NCBI RefSeq assembly: GCF_018390535.1
Contig: NZ_JAHBBW010000010.1
Coordinates: 62,001-126,000, forward strand
Source: Bacteroides propionicigenes
GTDB lineage: Bacteria; Bacteroidota; Bacteroidia; Bacteroidales; Bacteroidaceae
Reading direction: 5' to 3'
Length of the DNA: 64,000 bases
A program made the position numbers and the translations under genes. Numbering within the stretch: the first letter of the stretch is position 1; the number at the start of each line of letters is the position of its first letter. A model generated the notes under the pieces. The model saw only the letters and a list, made by a program, of their open reading frames with translations, made no database searches and had not been told where the DNA came from. Of this stretch, positions 38,519 to 46,584 are shown in pieces.

Positions 38519-38619
38519 AAGTTAATATCTTGTTTCTTATGAAGTTAACTTATTATTTCTTACAAAGTTAACTTCGTGTTGTCTATAAAGTTAACTTCTT
38601 GCAGTTACGATATTAACTT
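38519..38619. repeat. 23-bp-spaced array of AAGTTAACTT palindromes, five units
   Basis: Perfect palindromes AAGTTAACTT start at 38542, 38565 and 38588, 23 bp apart. Half-decayed copies flank them: AAGTTAATAT at 38519 (23 bp before) and ATATTAACTT at 38610 (22 bp after). The 12-13 bp spacers differ in sequence, mostly T-rich. The array fills the gap between convergent DUF5606 and clpB genes. Confidence 0.9.
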
Positions 38620-38637
38620 CCTGAAAAGGTCTTGTTT

Positions 38638-41232
38638 TTAGTTTCTGAATACCAATCCGTCTTTCGTTGTATCGGCATCCACTGTGATTGGCTTGCTACG
38701 GTCTACTTCTTGGGCTAATAGCTTCTTTGATAAATCGTTCAGTAAGTAGTGCTGGATGGCACGCTTTACAGGACGGGCGCCAAACTCAGGGTCGTACCCT
38801 GCATTGGCAAGGAAGTCTATGGCAGCATCGGTCAATACCAGTTCCACTCCATTTCCGTACAACATCTTTTGTACGCTTTTGATTTGGAGTACAACAATCT
38901 GTTTGATTTCCTTTTCCGTCAGTGGCAAGAACATGATTGTTTCATCGATACGGTTCAGGAATTCCGGACGGATTGTTTTTTTCAGCATATTCATTACTTC
39001 TTTCTTGGTTTCTTCTACAATCTCCTCCTTGTTGGAACTGTTCAGTTTTTCCATTTGGCTTTGAATGTATCCGCTACCCATATTGGAAGTCATAATGATA
39101 ATGGTATTCTTGAAGTTTACGGTACGGCCTTTATTATCCGTCAAACGTCCGTCGTCCAATACCTGCAGTAAGATGTTGAATACATCCGGATGTGCCTTCT
39201 CTATTTCATCGAACAGTACGACTGAGTACGGCTTCCGGCGTACGGCTTCCGTCAACTGGCCACCCTCATCATAGCCTACGTATCCCGGAGGCGCTCCGAC
39301 CAGGCGGGAAACACTGTGTTTCTCTTGGTATTCGCTCATGTCGATACGTGTCATCATCGTTTCGTCATCAAACAGATATTCGGCGAGTGCTTTGGCAAGT
39401 TCTGTTTTACCCACACCGGTAGTACCGAGGAAGAGGAACGAGCCGATAGGGCGTTTCGGGTCTTGCAATCCTGCACGGCTCCGGCGTACGGCATCAGCAA
39501 CGGCTTCGATGGCTTCATCCTGACCGATTACGCGTTGGTGCAGTTCGTCTTCCAGATGCAGCAATTTATCCTTTTCGCTTTGCAGCATCTTGCTTACCGG
39601 TATACCCGTCCAGCGAGAAACTACATCAGCAATGTCTTCGGCATCGACTTCTTCTTTAATCATTGCGCTGTCACCTTGCATTTCGTGCAGTTTTTGCTGC
39701 GTTTCTTCAATCTCCTGATTCAGCGCCTGGAGTTTGCCATAGCGTATTTCGGCAACCTTTCCGTAGTCACCTTCACGTTCCGCTTTATCGGCTTCAAACT
39801 TCAAGTTCTCTATTTCGACCTTGTTTTGCTGAATCTTGTTCACCAGCGTTTTTTCGCTTTGCCACTTTGCTTTATACGACTTTTCCTGTTCTTTCAGTTC
39901 GGCAAGTTCTTTACCGATTTGTTCCAGTTTGGGACGGTCGTTTTCGCGTTTTATGGCTTCACGCTCAATCTCCAACTGCTTGATTTTACGTGAAATCTCG
40001 TCCAACTCTTCCGGTACGGAGTCCACTTCCATACGGAGTTTGGCTGCGGCTTCGTCCATCAAGTCGATAGCCTTGTCCGGCAGAAAACGGTCGGTGATGT
40101 AGCGGTTGCTCAGCTCTACGGCGGCAATGATGGCATCGTCTTTAATCCGTACGTGGTGATGATTTTCGTAACGTTCCTTCAAACCGCGAAGAATGGAAAT
40201 GGTGCTTAACGTATCCGGTTCATTCACCATGACTATCTGGAAACGACGTTCCAGAGCTTTGTCCTTTTCAAAGTACTTTTGATACTCGTCGAGGGTGGTA
40301 GCCCCGATACTTCTCAGCTCACCACGTGCCAAGGCGGGTTTCAGGATGTTGGCGGCATCCATGGCGCCTTCACCCTTACCGGCTCCTACCAACGTGTGAA
40401 TCTCGTCGATAAACAAAATGATGTCTCCTTCCGACTTCTTCACTTCGTTGATAACGGCTTTCAGACGTTCTTCAAATTCACCCTTGTATTTGGCTCCTGC
40501 AACCAATGCACCCATATCCAAGGAGTAAACCTGTTTGTTTTTCAGGTTCTCAGGAACGTCACCTCGCAATATACGATGGGCAAGACCTTCTACGATGGCT
40601 GTTTTACCTGTACCCGGCTCACCTATTAATATAGGGTTGTTTTTTGTACGGCGGCTCAGAATCTGCAGTACCCGGCGGATTTCTTCGTCACGTCCGATGA
40701 CAGGGTCCAATTTGCCGCTTCGGGCTGCTTCATTCAGGTTGATAGCGTACTTTTCCAATGACTGATAAGTGTCTTCACTGGATTGTGAGGTTACCTTTTC
40801 GCCTTTTCGTAATTCATTGATAGCGTTGCGCAATTCTTTCTCCGTCATTCCGGCATCTTTCAAGATGGTGGAGGCAGTGCTTTTTACGTTTAACAAAGCC
40901 AACAGAATCGGTTCCAATGAAACGAATTCATCTCCCATTTCTTTGGAGTACTGGGTGGCCTTCTGAAAAATTTCATTCGTTTCACGACTCAGATAAGGCT
41001 CACCGCCTGATACTTTCGGCAATGAATCAATCTGCTTGTCTAGCACAAGTGCGATTTGCTGCCCGTTCATACCCAGCTTTTGGAAAATGAAGTTGGTAAC
41101 GTTTTCGCCCACCTTCATCACGCTTTGAAGCAAGTGTACGGGTTCAATGGCTTGTTGCCCCCGTGCTTGCGTCAGGTTCACGGCTTCTTGTACGGCTTCC
41201 TGCGCTTTGATGGTAAAATTGTTAAAGTTCAT
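38638..41232 (-). CDS. clpB: ATP-dependent disaggregase ClpB
   Basis: The protein has 864 residues, full length. An N domain (1-145) is followed by AAA1 with Walker [10 protein letters not shown] and Walker [11 protein letters not shown]. The coiled-coil middle domain (about 400-530) comes next, then AAA2 with GTTGVGKTE and [11 protein letters not shown], and the C-terminal small domain. It works with DnaK to rescue aggregated proteins. A strong AAAGGAG ribosome site precedes the ATG. Single gene. The leader shows no CIRCE-type palindrome. Confidence 0.97.
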   Translation of the reverse strand: MNFNNFTIKAQEAVQEAVNLTQARGQQAIEPVHLLQSVMKVGENVTNFIFQKLGMNGQQIALVLDKQIDSLPKVSGGEPYLSRETNEIFQKATQYSKEMGDEFVSLEPILLALLNVKSTASTILKDAGMTEKELRNAINELRKGEKVTSQSSEDTYQSLEKYAINLNEAARSGKLDPVIGRDEEIRRVLQILSRRTKNNPILIGEPGTGKTAIVEGLAHRILRGDVPENLKNKQVYSLDMGALVAGAKYKGEFEERLKAVINEVKKSEGDIILFIDEIHTLVGAGKGEGAMDAANILKPALARGELRSIGATTLDEYQKYFEKDKALERRFQIVMVNEPDTLSTISILRGLKERYENHHHVRIKDDAIIAAVELSNRYITDRFLPDKAIDLMDEAAAKLRMEVDSVPEELDEISRKIKQLEIEREAIKRENDRPKLEQIGKELAELKEQEKSYKAKWQSEKTLVNKIQQNKVEIENLKFEADKAEREGDYGKVAEIRYGKLQALNQEIEETQQKLHEMQGDSAMIKEEVDAEDIADVVSRWTGIPVSKMLQSEKDKLLHLEDELHQRVIGQDEAIEAVADAVRRSRAGLQDPKRPIGSFLFLGTTGVGKTELAKALAEYLFDDETMMTRIDMSEYQEKHSVSRLVGAPPGYVGYDEGGQLTEAVRRKPYSVVLFDEIEKAHPDVFNILLQVLDDGRLTDNKGRTVNFKNTIIIMTSNMGSGYIQSQMEKLNSSNKEEIVEETKKEVMNMLKKTIRPEFLNRIDETIMFLPLTEKEIKQIVVLQIKSVQKMLYGNGVELVLTDAAIDFLANAGYDPEFGARPVKRAIQHYLLNDLSKKLLAQEVDRSKPITVDADTTKDGLVFRN

Positions 41233-41421
41233 ATCTTGTTCTCCTTTCTATTTTTATCAGATTCATAACACTTCAAAGGGCGCAAAAGATTTGCCAGCGG
41301 CAGAAATGAGACAAAATTTCAGTTAATAGAAGAGAATGAATGTCAAAATGGCTGATTTGCGACAAATCGTTTTTATCTGCAAAACTTTTTGTACCTTTAC
41401 CCCCTCAATTAATATATAATT

Positions 41422-42039
41422 ATGGAAAATACCCAAATAAAACTTTCCGAAACGGTAATGGTGATAGACGTTGCCTACTTGAATTTTGTTATCAATGATT
41501 TAAAGAAGTATTTTGAACCGTTGCTGGGACGTTCTTTACAGACAGTAGACTTGGGACTTTTTACTATGTATTTGGCAATGGATGCCGGAATGAAAGAGGG
41601 AGAGAATAATGTACAGATACTTTTGGTGTATGATGAACAATCCGGAAAGTTGGAACACTGCCTGCCTTCCGATTTGAAGAGTGAACTGGATGGGGTGGCT
41701 TTTAAAGGGCCTTTGGGGGAGTTTAGTTTTATGGCTGTACCTTCGGAGGGCTTTGTGTCCCGTGGAGAATTGTATCTTGATTTGCTACATATAGTCCTGA
41801 ACTCAGCCGATGTGAAGAAATTGATTGTTGTACCTTTTAGCGAAGAATATGGTGAGGAAGTTGAAGAGGTGCTGAAAGAGTCTGTTGCGGAAAATGCCGG
41901 CAAGCCGGGAGATGCAAAGGAATTTATTTATTTCCGTATGGAAGAACCGGCTGTACCTGCTGTTTGTCATTGGGAGATGTTGGGTTATCCGTTGATGTCG
42001 GCATTAGGTATCAGGAGCGAAGATTTGCAGGATAATTAA
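41422..42039 (+). CDS. Uncharacterised Bacteroidales protein
   Basis: The protein has 205 residues, acidic, without signal peptide or membrane segments. An alpha/beta pattern is visible (VMVIDVAYLNFVINDLKKYFEP, VQILLVYDEQ, KKLIVVPFSEEYGEEV). I recognise no catalytic motif. A -7-like box TACCTTTA (41392-41399) precedes it and the LysR gene follows 20 bp later, so it may share a transcript with lysR. No function is assigned. Confidence 0.7.
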   Translation: MENTQIKLSETVMVIDVAYLNFVINDLKKYFEPLLGRSLQTVDLGLFTMYLAMDAGMKEGENNVQILLVYDEQSGKLEHCLPSDLKSELDGVAFKGPLGEFSFMAVPSEGFVSRGELYLDLLHIVLNSADVKKLIVVPFSEEYGEEVEEVLKESVAENAGKPGDAKEFIYFRMEEPAVPAVCHWEMLGYPLMSALGIRSEDLQDN

Positions 42040-42059
42040 TCGTTTTAATTCATTATGCC

Positions 42060-42956
42060 GTGAGTGATTTTCGTTTAAAAGTGTTCCAGGCTGTTGCGAA
42101 GAACCTGAGTTTTACGAAGGCTTCGCAAGAGTTGTTTGTCAGCCAGCCTGCCATTACCAAGCATATACAAGAGTTGGAAGCCGCTTATCAGACGCGTCTG
42201 TTCGACCGTCAGGGGAGTAGGATTTCATTGACGGAATCCGGTAAATTGCTTTTGGAGCATTGCGAGCGGATTTTGGAAGATTATAAACGACTGGAGTACG
42301 AAATGCACTTGTTGCACAATGAGTACACCGGTGGTTTGAAGTTGGGTGCCAGTACCACTATTGCCCAATATGTACTGCCGCCTTTGCTTGCCAGTTTCAT
42401 AGGCAAATTTCCACAAGTTAATTTGTCGTTGTTGAATGGTAATTCCAGAGAGATAGAAGCCGCTCTGCAAGAGCATCGTATTGATTTGGGGTTTGTGGAA
42501 GGAGTATTTCGTTTACCTAATATAAAATATACCACTTTTCTGGAAGATGAATTGGTAGCGGTGGTTCGTACAGGCAGCAAACTTGCCGTAGGGGAGGAGA
42601 TAACCCCGGAAGAACTGTTGCACCTGCCTTTGGTGCTTCGTGAAAGAGGTTCGGGTACGTTGGATGTTTTTGAACGTGCCTTGCAGCAACATAATATAAA
42701 GTTATCCTCTTTGCAGGTTCTGATGTATTTGGGGAGTACGGAGAGCATCAAATTGTTTTTGGAACATACGGATTGTTTAGGTATTGTTTCCGTTCGTTCT
42801 ATTACGCGTGAATTATATTCAGGACAGTTGCGTGTTGTTGAAATAAAGGGAATGCCTATGTTGCGTGATTTCAGTTTTGCACAGCCTCAGGGGCAAGAAA
42901 GCGGTTTGGCCCAAGTATTCATGCAGTTTGCCATACATAATAACAATAAGTTATAG
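42060..42956 (+). CDS. LysR-type transcriptional regulator
   Basis: The protein has 298 residues from a GTG start; the nearby ATG at 42055 is followed at once by a stop. The winged helix (1-62) reads FQAVAKNLSFTKASQELFVSQPAITKHIQELE in parts; the periplasmic-binding-like effector domain fills 90-295. It lies 82 bp upstream of yeiH in the same direction. LysR regulators next to yeiH commonly control it, so sulphur or oxyanion sensing is a fair inference. Confidence 0.9.
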   Translation: MSDFRLKVFQAVAKNLSFTKASQELFVSQPAITKHIQELEAAYQTRLFDRQGSRISLTESGKLLLEHCERILEDYKRLEYEMHLLHNEYTGGLKLGASTTIAQYVLPPLLASFIGKFPQVNLSLLNGNSREIEAALQEHRIDLGFVEGVFRLPNIKYTTFLEDELVAVVRTGSKLAVGEEITPEELLHLPLVLRERGSGTLDVFERALQQHNIKLSSLQVLMYLGSTESIKLFLEHTDCLGIVSVRSITRELYSGQLRVVEIKGMPMLRDFSFAQPQGQESGLAQVFMQFAIHNNNKL

Positions 42957-42973
42957 TGCATAAGCAGAAACGA

Positions 42974-43005
42974 TTGGCGTGATTGGGAAAAGAAGCCTAC
43001 CTTTG
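42974..43005 (+). promoter_or_regulatory. Promoter of yeiH
   Basis: TTG (42974-42976), 21 bp, then TACCTTTG (42998-43005), a good Bacteroides match; the ATG is at 43039. It gives yeiH a start independent of the LysR gene. Confidence 0.7.
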
Positions 43006-43038
43006 CGCCCGAAAACAAATTAATAAAAATAAAAAGGT

Positions 43039-44061
43039 ATGGCTTCAACTCAAGCATCTGCGAAAAGCATTAATATGTCTTTCTTACAGAACAACAACAA
43101 AATTATTTACGTTTCCCTTCTTGTTATTCTTTCTTTCTTCCTATTTCTCGATTATATTCCGGGAATGCACGTTTATTCTGCATGGGTCACTCCTCCGGTA
43201 GCTTTATTCCTCGGATTGGCGTTTGCGTTGCTGTGTGGGCAGGCTCATCCTAAGTTTAATAAAAAGACTTCTAAATACCTGTTGCAATACTCGGTAGTAG
43301 GTCTGGGGTTTGGTATGAATTTGCAGGCCTCGCTTGCTTCCGGCAAAGAAGGTATGGAGTTTACGATTATCTCCGTGGTGGGCACATTGCTCATCGGTTG
43401 GGTTATCGGTCGTAAGTTTCTTAAAGTAGACCGCGACACTTCTTATTTGATTAGTTCCGGTACGGCTATTTGCGGTGGCAGTGCTATTGCGGCGGTAGGT
43501 CCTGTTTTGAAGGCGAAAGATAGTGAAATGTCTGTGGCATTGGGTACAATCTTCATTTTGAATGCGATAGCTTTGTTTATATTTCCTATGATTGGCCATG
43601 CGTTGAACATGAGCCAGCATGAGTTTGGTACGTGGGCTGCCATTGCTATCCACGACACCAGCTCGGTAGTGGGTGCAGGAGCCGCCTATGGTGAAGAAGC
43701 GTTGAAAGTTGCCACTACTATTAAACTGACACGCGCCCTTTGGATTATTCCGTTGGCAATTGCTACTTCATTTATTTTCAAAAGCAAAGGGCAGAAGATT
43801 AGTATTCCTTGGTTCATCTTCTTTTTTGTTTTGGCAATGATTGTCAACACCTACGTGCTGAGCCTTTCAGAAACCGGTGCTTTGATTGGTGCGGGAATCA
43901 ACAGTATTGCTCGTAAGACCTTGACAATAACTCTGTTCTTTATCGGAGCTTCCTTGTCACGTGACGTTTTGAAAGCTGTAGGAGTCAAGCCGCTTGTACA
44001 AGGTATACTGCTGTGGGTGGTTATCAGTTTCAGTACGTTGGCTTATATCTATTGGCTCTGA
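43039..44061 (+). CDS. YeiH family membrane protein (UPF0324, putative sulfate exporter)
   Basis: The protein has 340 residues and about ten membrane helices. Family blocks: LLGFGMNLQ-like GLGFGMNLQAS, TAICGGSAIAAVGPVL, HDTSSVVGAGAAYGEEAL, KLTRALWIIP and the closing FFIGASLS. Proposed roles (sulfate or sulfonate export) rest on distant homologues. The 3' end overlaps the convergent NusG-domain gene by 13 bp. Confidence 0.88.
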   Translation: MASTQASAKSINMSFLQNNNKIIYVSLLVILSFFLFLDYIPGMHVYSAWVTPPVALFLGLAFALLCGQAHPKFNKKTSKYLLQYSVVGLGFGMNLQASLASGKEGMEFTIISVVGTLLIGWVIGRKFLKVDRDTSYLISSGTAICGGSAIAAVGPVLKAKDSEMSVALGTIFILNAIALFIFPMIGHALNMSQHEFGTWAAIAIHDTSSVVGAGAAYGEEALKVATTIKLTRALWIIPLAIATSFIFKSKGQKISIPWFIFFFVLAMIVNTYVLSLSETGALIGAGINSIARKTLTITLFFIGASLSRDVLKAVGVKPLVQGILLWVVISFSTLAYIYWL

Positions 44062-44345
44062 TATAAAGCTGTTATGGTTTGAGGGGACAGGATGGCATAT
44101 TCTTTCCGTATCCCCTGAATCTCTTCATTGGTTGCATATACAAATACACATCTCGCTATTATCGGGGTGTGTATTTCTTTTATGTGCCCCGCCCAACTTC
44201 GCCGAACTGAATCAGATGGAACGTAGGTGATAAACCCTTGTCGTTCCAGTTTCTTTTTGGTATTCAGCTCGGCGTGCGGACCGGTCAGTACGATATACCA
44301 CATATGCGGTTTATCTAATTGACTGATAATATATTGAAAAGTCAT
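44049..44345 (-). CDS. NusG N-domain-only protein, module copy 1
   Basis: The protein has 98 residues. WYIVLTGPHAELNTKKKLERQGFITYVP (in parts), RRSWAGHIKEIHTPIIARCVFVYA and the closing helix match the NGN domain of NusG/UpxY antiterminators. The chain stops where the KOW domain should begin, so only the polymerase-binding half is present. It begins 2 bp after the membrane-protein gene, as in copy 2 (45474-45770), to which it aligns without gaps at roughly 70% identity by eye. Its role, whether antitermination, decoy or something else, is unknown. Confidence 0.75.
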   Translation of the reverse strand: MTFQYIISQLDKPHMWYIVLTGPHAELNTKKKLERQGFITYVPSDSVRRSWAGHIKEIHTPIIARCVFVYATNEEIQGIRKEYAILSPQTITALYQSQ

Positions 44346-44347
44346 AT

Positions 44348-44944
44348 TTAGTTAGCTTGTGTTACTGTGAAATTGAAAGTGTGGAAGAATTGCGGCTTGT
44401 TTCCGATAGTTATCGGAAGAACGATGCTGACGTAAGTTCTTTCTCCTTTTCTAATATTTCTTTTATTGTATATTTTATTGATGCCTTTTTCTGTAATCAA
44501 ATTGGATGCAGTAATGGTCCGGTTTATTTCATGATTGTCTTTAATGATTTCCATCGGAACTTTATCGGTTGTAAAGGGGGAGAGGCTGACGCTTGATGCT
44601 CTTCCATTGATAATGAAGTTGGCTTTTTCCCAGTTCAACTGTACTACTTCATTGCTATTGTTCCTGACTATAAGTTTCCATGCACTACTGCTCGGTATAA
44701 AACGGTAAAGCACATTATTTTTGATATGTTCTAATTTTCCTTGATGATTTTCATGCGATCTGAATGTAATGCGGCAGTTTTCATTGTCAATATATTGTGC
44801 ATGAGATAAGGTAGGAAACAAAAGTGAAAATATAATGATGAGATGGTGTTCCCGTTTATATTTTTTATAGTCAAAGTAAGTCCATATAAGGATAGTCAGT
44901 ATACAGATAGGAATTGCAATGAGAATATAACCTGTTAATGTCAT
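44348..44944 (-). CDS. Membrane-anchored periplasmic protein, module copy 1
   Basis: The protein has 198 residues. Two hydrophobic segments (about 3-23 and 33-49, the latter ending LSHAQ like a signal peptide) flank a short basic stretch (YFDYKKYKREH). A beta-rich domain (about 50-198) with WEKANFIINGRASSVSLSPFTTD in parts, ending GNKPQFFHTFNF, follows. Copy 2 (45773-46369) has the same length and aligns without gaps, about 60% identical by eye. I recognise no known family. It is co-transcribed with the NusG-domain gene. Confidence 0.72.
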   Translation of the reverse strand: MTLTGYILIAIPICILTILIWTYFDYKKYKREHHLIIIFSLLFPTLSHAQYIDNENCRITFRSHENHQGKLEHIKNNVLYRFIPSSSAWKLIVRNNSNEVVQLNWEKANFIINGRASSVSLSPFTTDKVPMEIIKDNHEINRTITASNLITEKGINKIYNKRNIRKGERTYVSIVLPITIGNKPQFFHTFNFTVTQAN

Positions 44945-45105
44945 AACATTATATGTATTATCTTTTTATTAATATGAATACGTGGCAAAAATATCATAAA
45001 TTAATTGATAAAACAAATAAATTATGAATTAAATCAAACAAATAATCAGATAAATTATTATTCAAGTAGTTTTAGTATGGCTAATTAATTCGTACCTTCA
45101 TAGAA

Positions 45106-45450
45106 ATGGAAAAGAGTAATATATATATTGGCGAGATTATCAGGAATGTCATGGCTGATAATCAGGTTACTAAGGCTGAACTCGCAAGGAGACTGGGTGT
45201 TAGGCCTCAAAGTGTCGATTATATGTTGACACGGAAAAGTATTGATACTGATACTTTGTATAATGTTTCGCGAGCACTGAATTATGATTTTGCCATGCTA
45301 TACTCTTTACGTGAAGGGCAGACAAATTGTGATATGAAAGAAGCCGCATATAATGTGGCTACAGCTAAGATATTGGTGGAGTTGGAATTAAAGCCGGAAG
45401 ATTTGGCAAGGCTGAATCTGAAAAAAAGAATTACCGATGTGCTGAAATAA
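45106..45450 (+). CDS. XRE-family helix-turn-helix regulator
   Basis: The protein has 114 residues. The HTH (about 7-60) reads IGEIIRNVMADNQVTKAELARRLGVRPQSVDYMLTRKSID in parts. A C-terminal helical region follows. It is divergent from module copy 1 (161 bp shared, 71% A+T-like) and convergent with copy 2 (23 bp apart). I infer that it regulates the flanking duplicated module. Confidence 0.82.
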   Translation: MEKSNIYIGEIIRNVMADNQVTKAELARRLGVRPQSVDYMLTRKSIDTDTLYNVSRALNYDFAMLYSLREGQTNCDMKEAAYNVATAKILVELELKPEDLARLNLKKRITDVLK

Positions 45451-45473
45451 TCCATAGCCTTCCAATCCGGTAG

Positions 45474-45770
45474 CTATTGTTTCTGATACAGAGCTTTGAT
45501 GGTTTGAAACGGCAGGACGGTATATTCCCTTTGTACTTTTTGAATATCATTATCGGTTGCATATACAAATACACATCTCGCTACTGCCGGGATGTGTATT
45601 TCTTTTATACGTCCGGCCCAATGCCGCCGCACTGAATTCAATGGAACGTAGGTGATAAGACCTTGTTGTTCCAACTTCTGTTTGATAGTCAGTTCGCCAT
45701 GCGGTCCGGTTAGTACGACATACCAGGTATGTGGTTTATCCAAGTGGTCGATGATATATTGTGAAGTCAT
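45474..45770 (-). CDS. NusG N-domain-only protein, module copy 2
   Basis: The protein has 98 residues, the same length as copy 1. WYVVLTGPHGELTIKQKLEQQGLITYVP (in parts), RRHWAGRIKEIH and ARCVFVYATDNDI mark the NGN domain; again there is no KOW domain. It begins 2 bp after its membrane-protein partner. Conserved positions between the copies cluster in the predicted polymerase-facing strands, which suggests both are under selection rather than decaying. Confidence 0.75.
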   Translation of the reverse strand: MTSQYIIDHLDKPHTWYVVLTGPHGELTIKQKLEQQGLITYVPLNSVRRHWAGRIKEIHIPAVARCVFVYATDNDIQKVQREYTVLPFQTIKALYQKQ

Positions 45771-45772
45771 AG

Positions 45773-46369
45773 TTAGTCAACGTGTGTTACTATAAAGTTG
45801 AATATATGAAAGAATTGGGGCTTATTACCTATGCCTACCGGAAGAATGATATTGACAGAGGTCCTTCCGCCTTTTCTTAAATTCAGCTTATTATATATTT
45901 TATTGACTTTCTTCTCTACAATCAGATTGGATGCGGTAACGGTTCGGGCTATTTCAGAATTATTTTTAATAATGTCTGTAGGAGTCTCATCGGTTGTGAA
46001 AGGATGGAAACTGACGCCGGATGCTCTCCCGTTGATGATGAAACTGGCTTTTTCCCAATTTACCCGTATATCTTCATCTGCGTTGTTCTTGATGATTATT
46101 TGCCACGCATCATCGGCCGGAACGAATTGAAAAATCATATTGTCTTTGGTGTGTTCCAATTTTCCCGGCTGATTTTCGTATGAAGTAAATGAGATGTTGC
46201 AGTGCTCGTTGTCCGTGTACTGCGCATACGACAGAAACGGATAGAAAAGAAATAGCAGAAGAATACAGGAATTCTTTTTCTTGTATTTCCTAAAATCCAA
46301 ATAAGTCCATAAAGCGATAGCCAACAGGCATACCGGGATTGCGATAAGAATGTAAACAATCAATGTCAT
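45773..46369 (-). CDS. Membrane-anchored periplasmic protein, module copy 2
   Basis: The protein has 198 residues from ATG 46369; thirty more in-frame codons to 46459 lie in the AT-rich leader and destroy the match to copy 1. Same plan as copy 1: two hydrophobic segments, a basic link (LDFRKYKKKN), then a beta domain ending GNKPQFFHIFNF. The 80 bp upstream also match copy 1 (GCAAAAATATnATAAA, TTGATAAAACAAA), so promoter and coding parts were duplicated together. Confidence 0.72.
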   Translation of the reverse strand: MTLIVYILIAIPVCLLAIALWTYLDFRKYKKKNSCILLLFLFYPFLSYAQYTDNEHCNISFTSYENQPGKLEHTKDNMIFQFVPADDAWQIIIKNNADEDIRVNWEKASFIINGRASGVSFHPFTTDETPTDIIKNNSEIARTVTASNLIVEKKVNKIYNKLNLRKGGRTSVNIILPVGIGNKPQFFHIFNFIVTHVD

Positions 46370-46539
46370 ACTATTGTGATATAATGATTTGTTTGAATGT
46401 GTAGCAAAAATATTATAAAATACTTGATAAAACAAAAATCTCATAAATAATTTAGACAAACGTGCTGCAGATTTATGTAAATGTATGATTTTTGCCTATT
46501 CATGAACTATTCTTTCCAACCCCTTTTTTCTATTTCGGT

Positions 46540-46547
46540 TACTTTTG
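46540..46547 (+). promoter_or_regulatory. -7 box for the rightward glycan-lyase arm
   Basis: TACTTTTG at 46540-46547, 37 bp before the ATG at 46585. No clear -33 TTTG at the right distance, which suits a promoter that needs an activator. Confidence 0.45.
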
Positions 46548-46584
46548 TCATATTAAAATATGAATAACCTGAAATAATAATCTT

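Noticed and set aside
46370..46459. Thirty extra N-terminal residues on module copy 2
   Set aside because: They lie in AT-rich leader DNA, have no counterpart in copy 1, and the proteins align end to end from ATG 46369.
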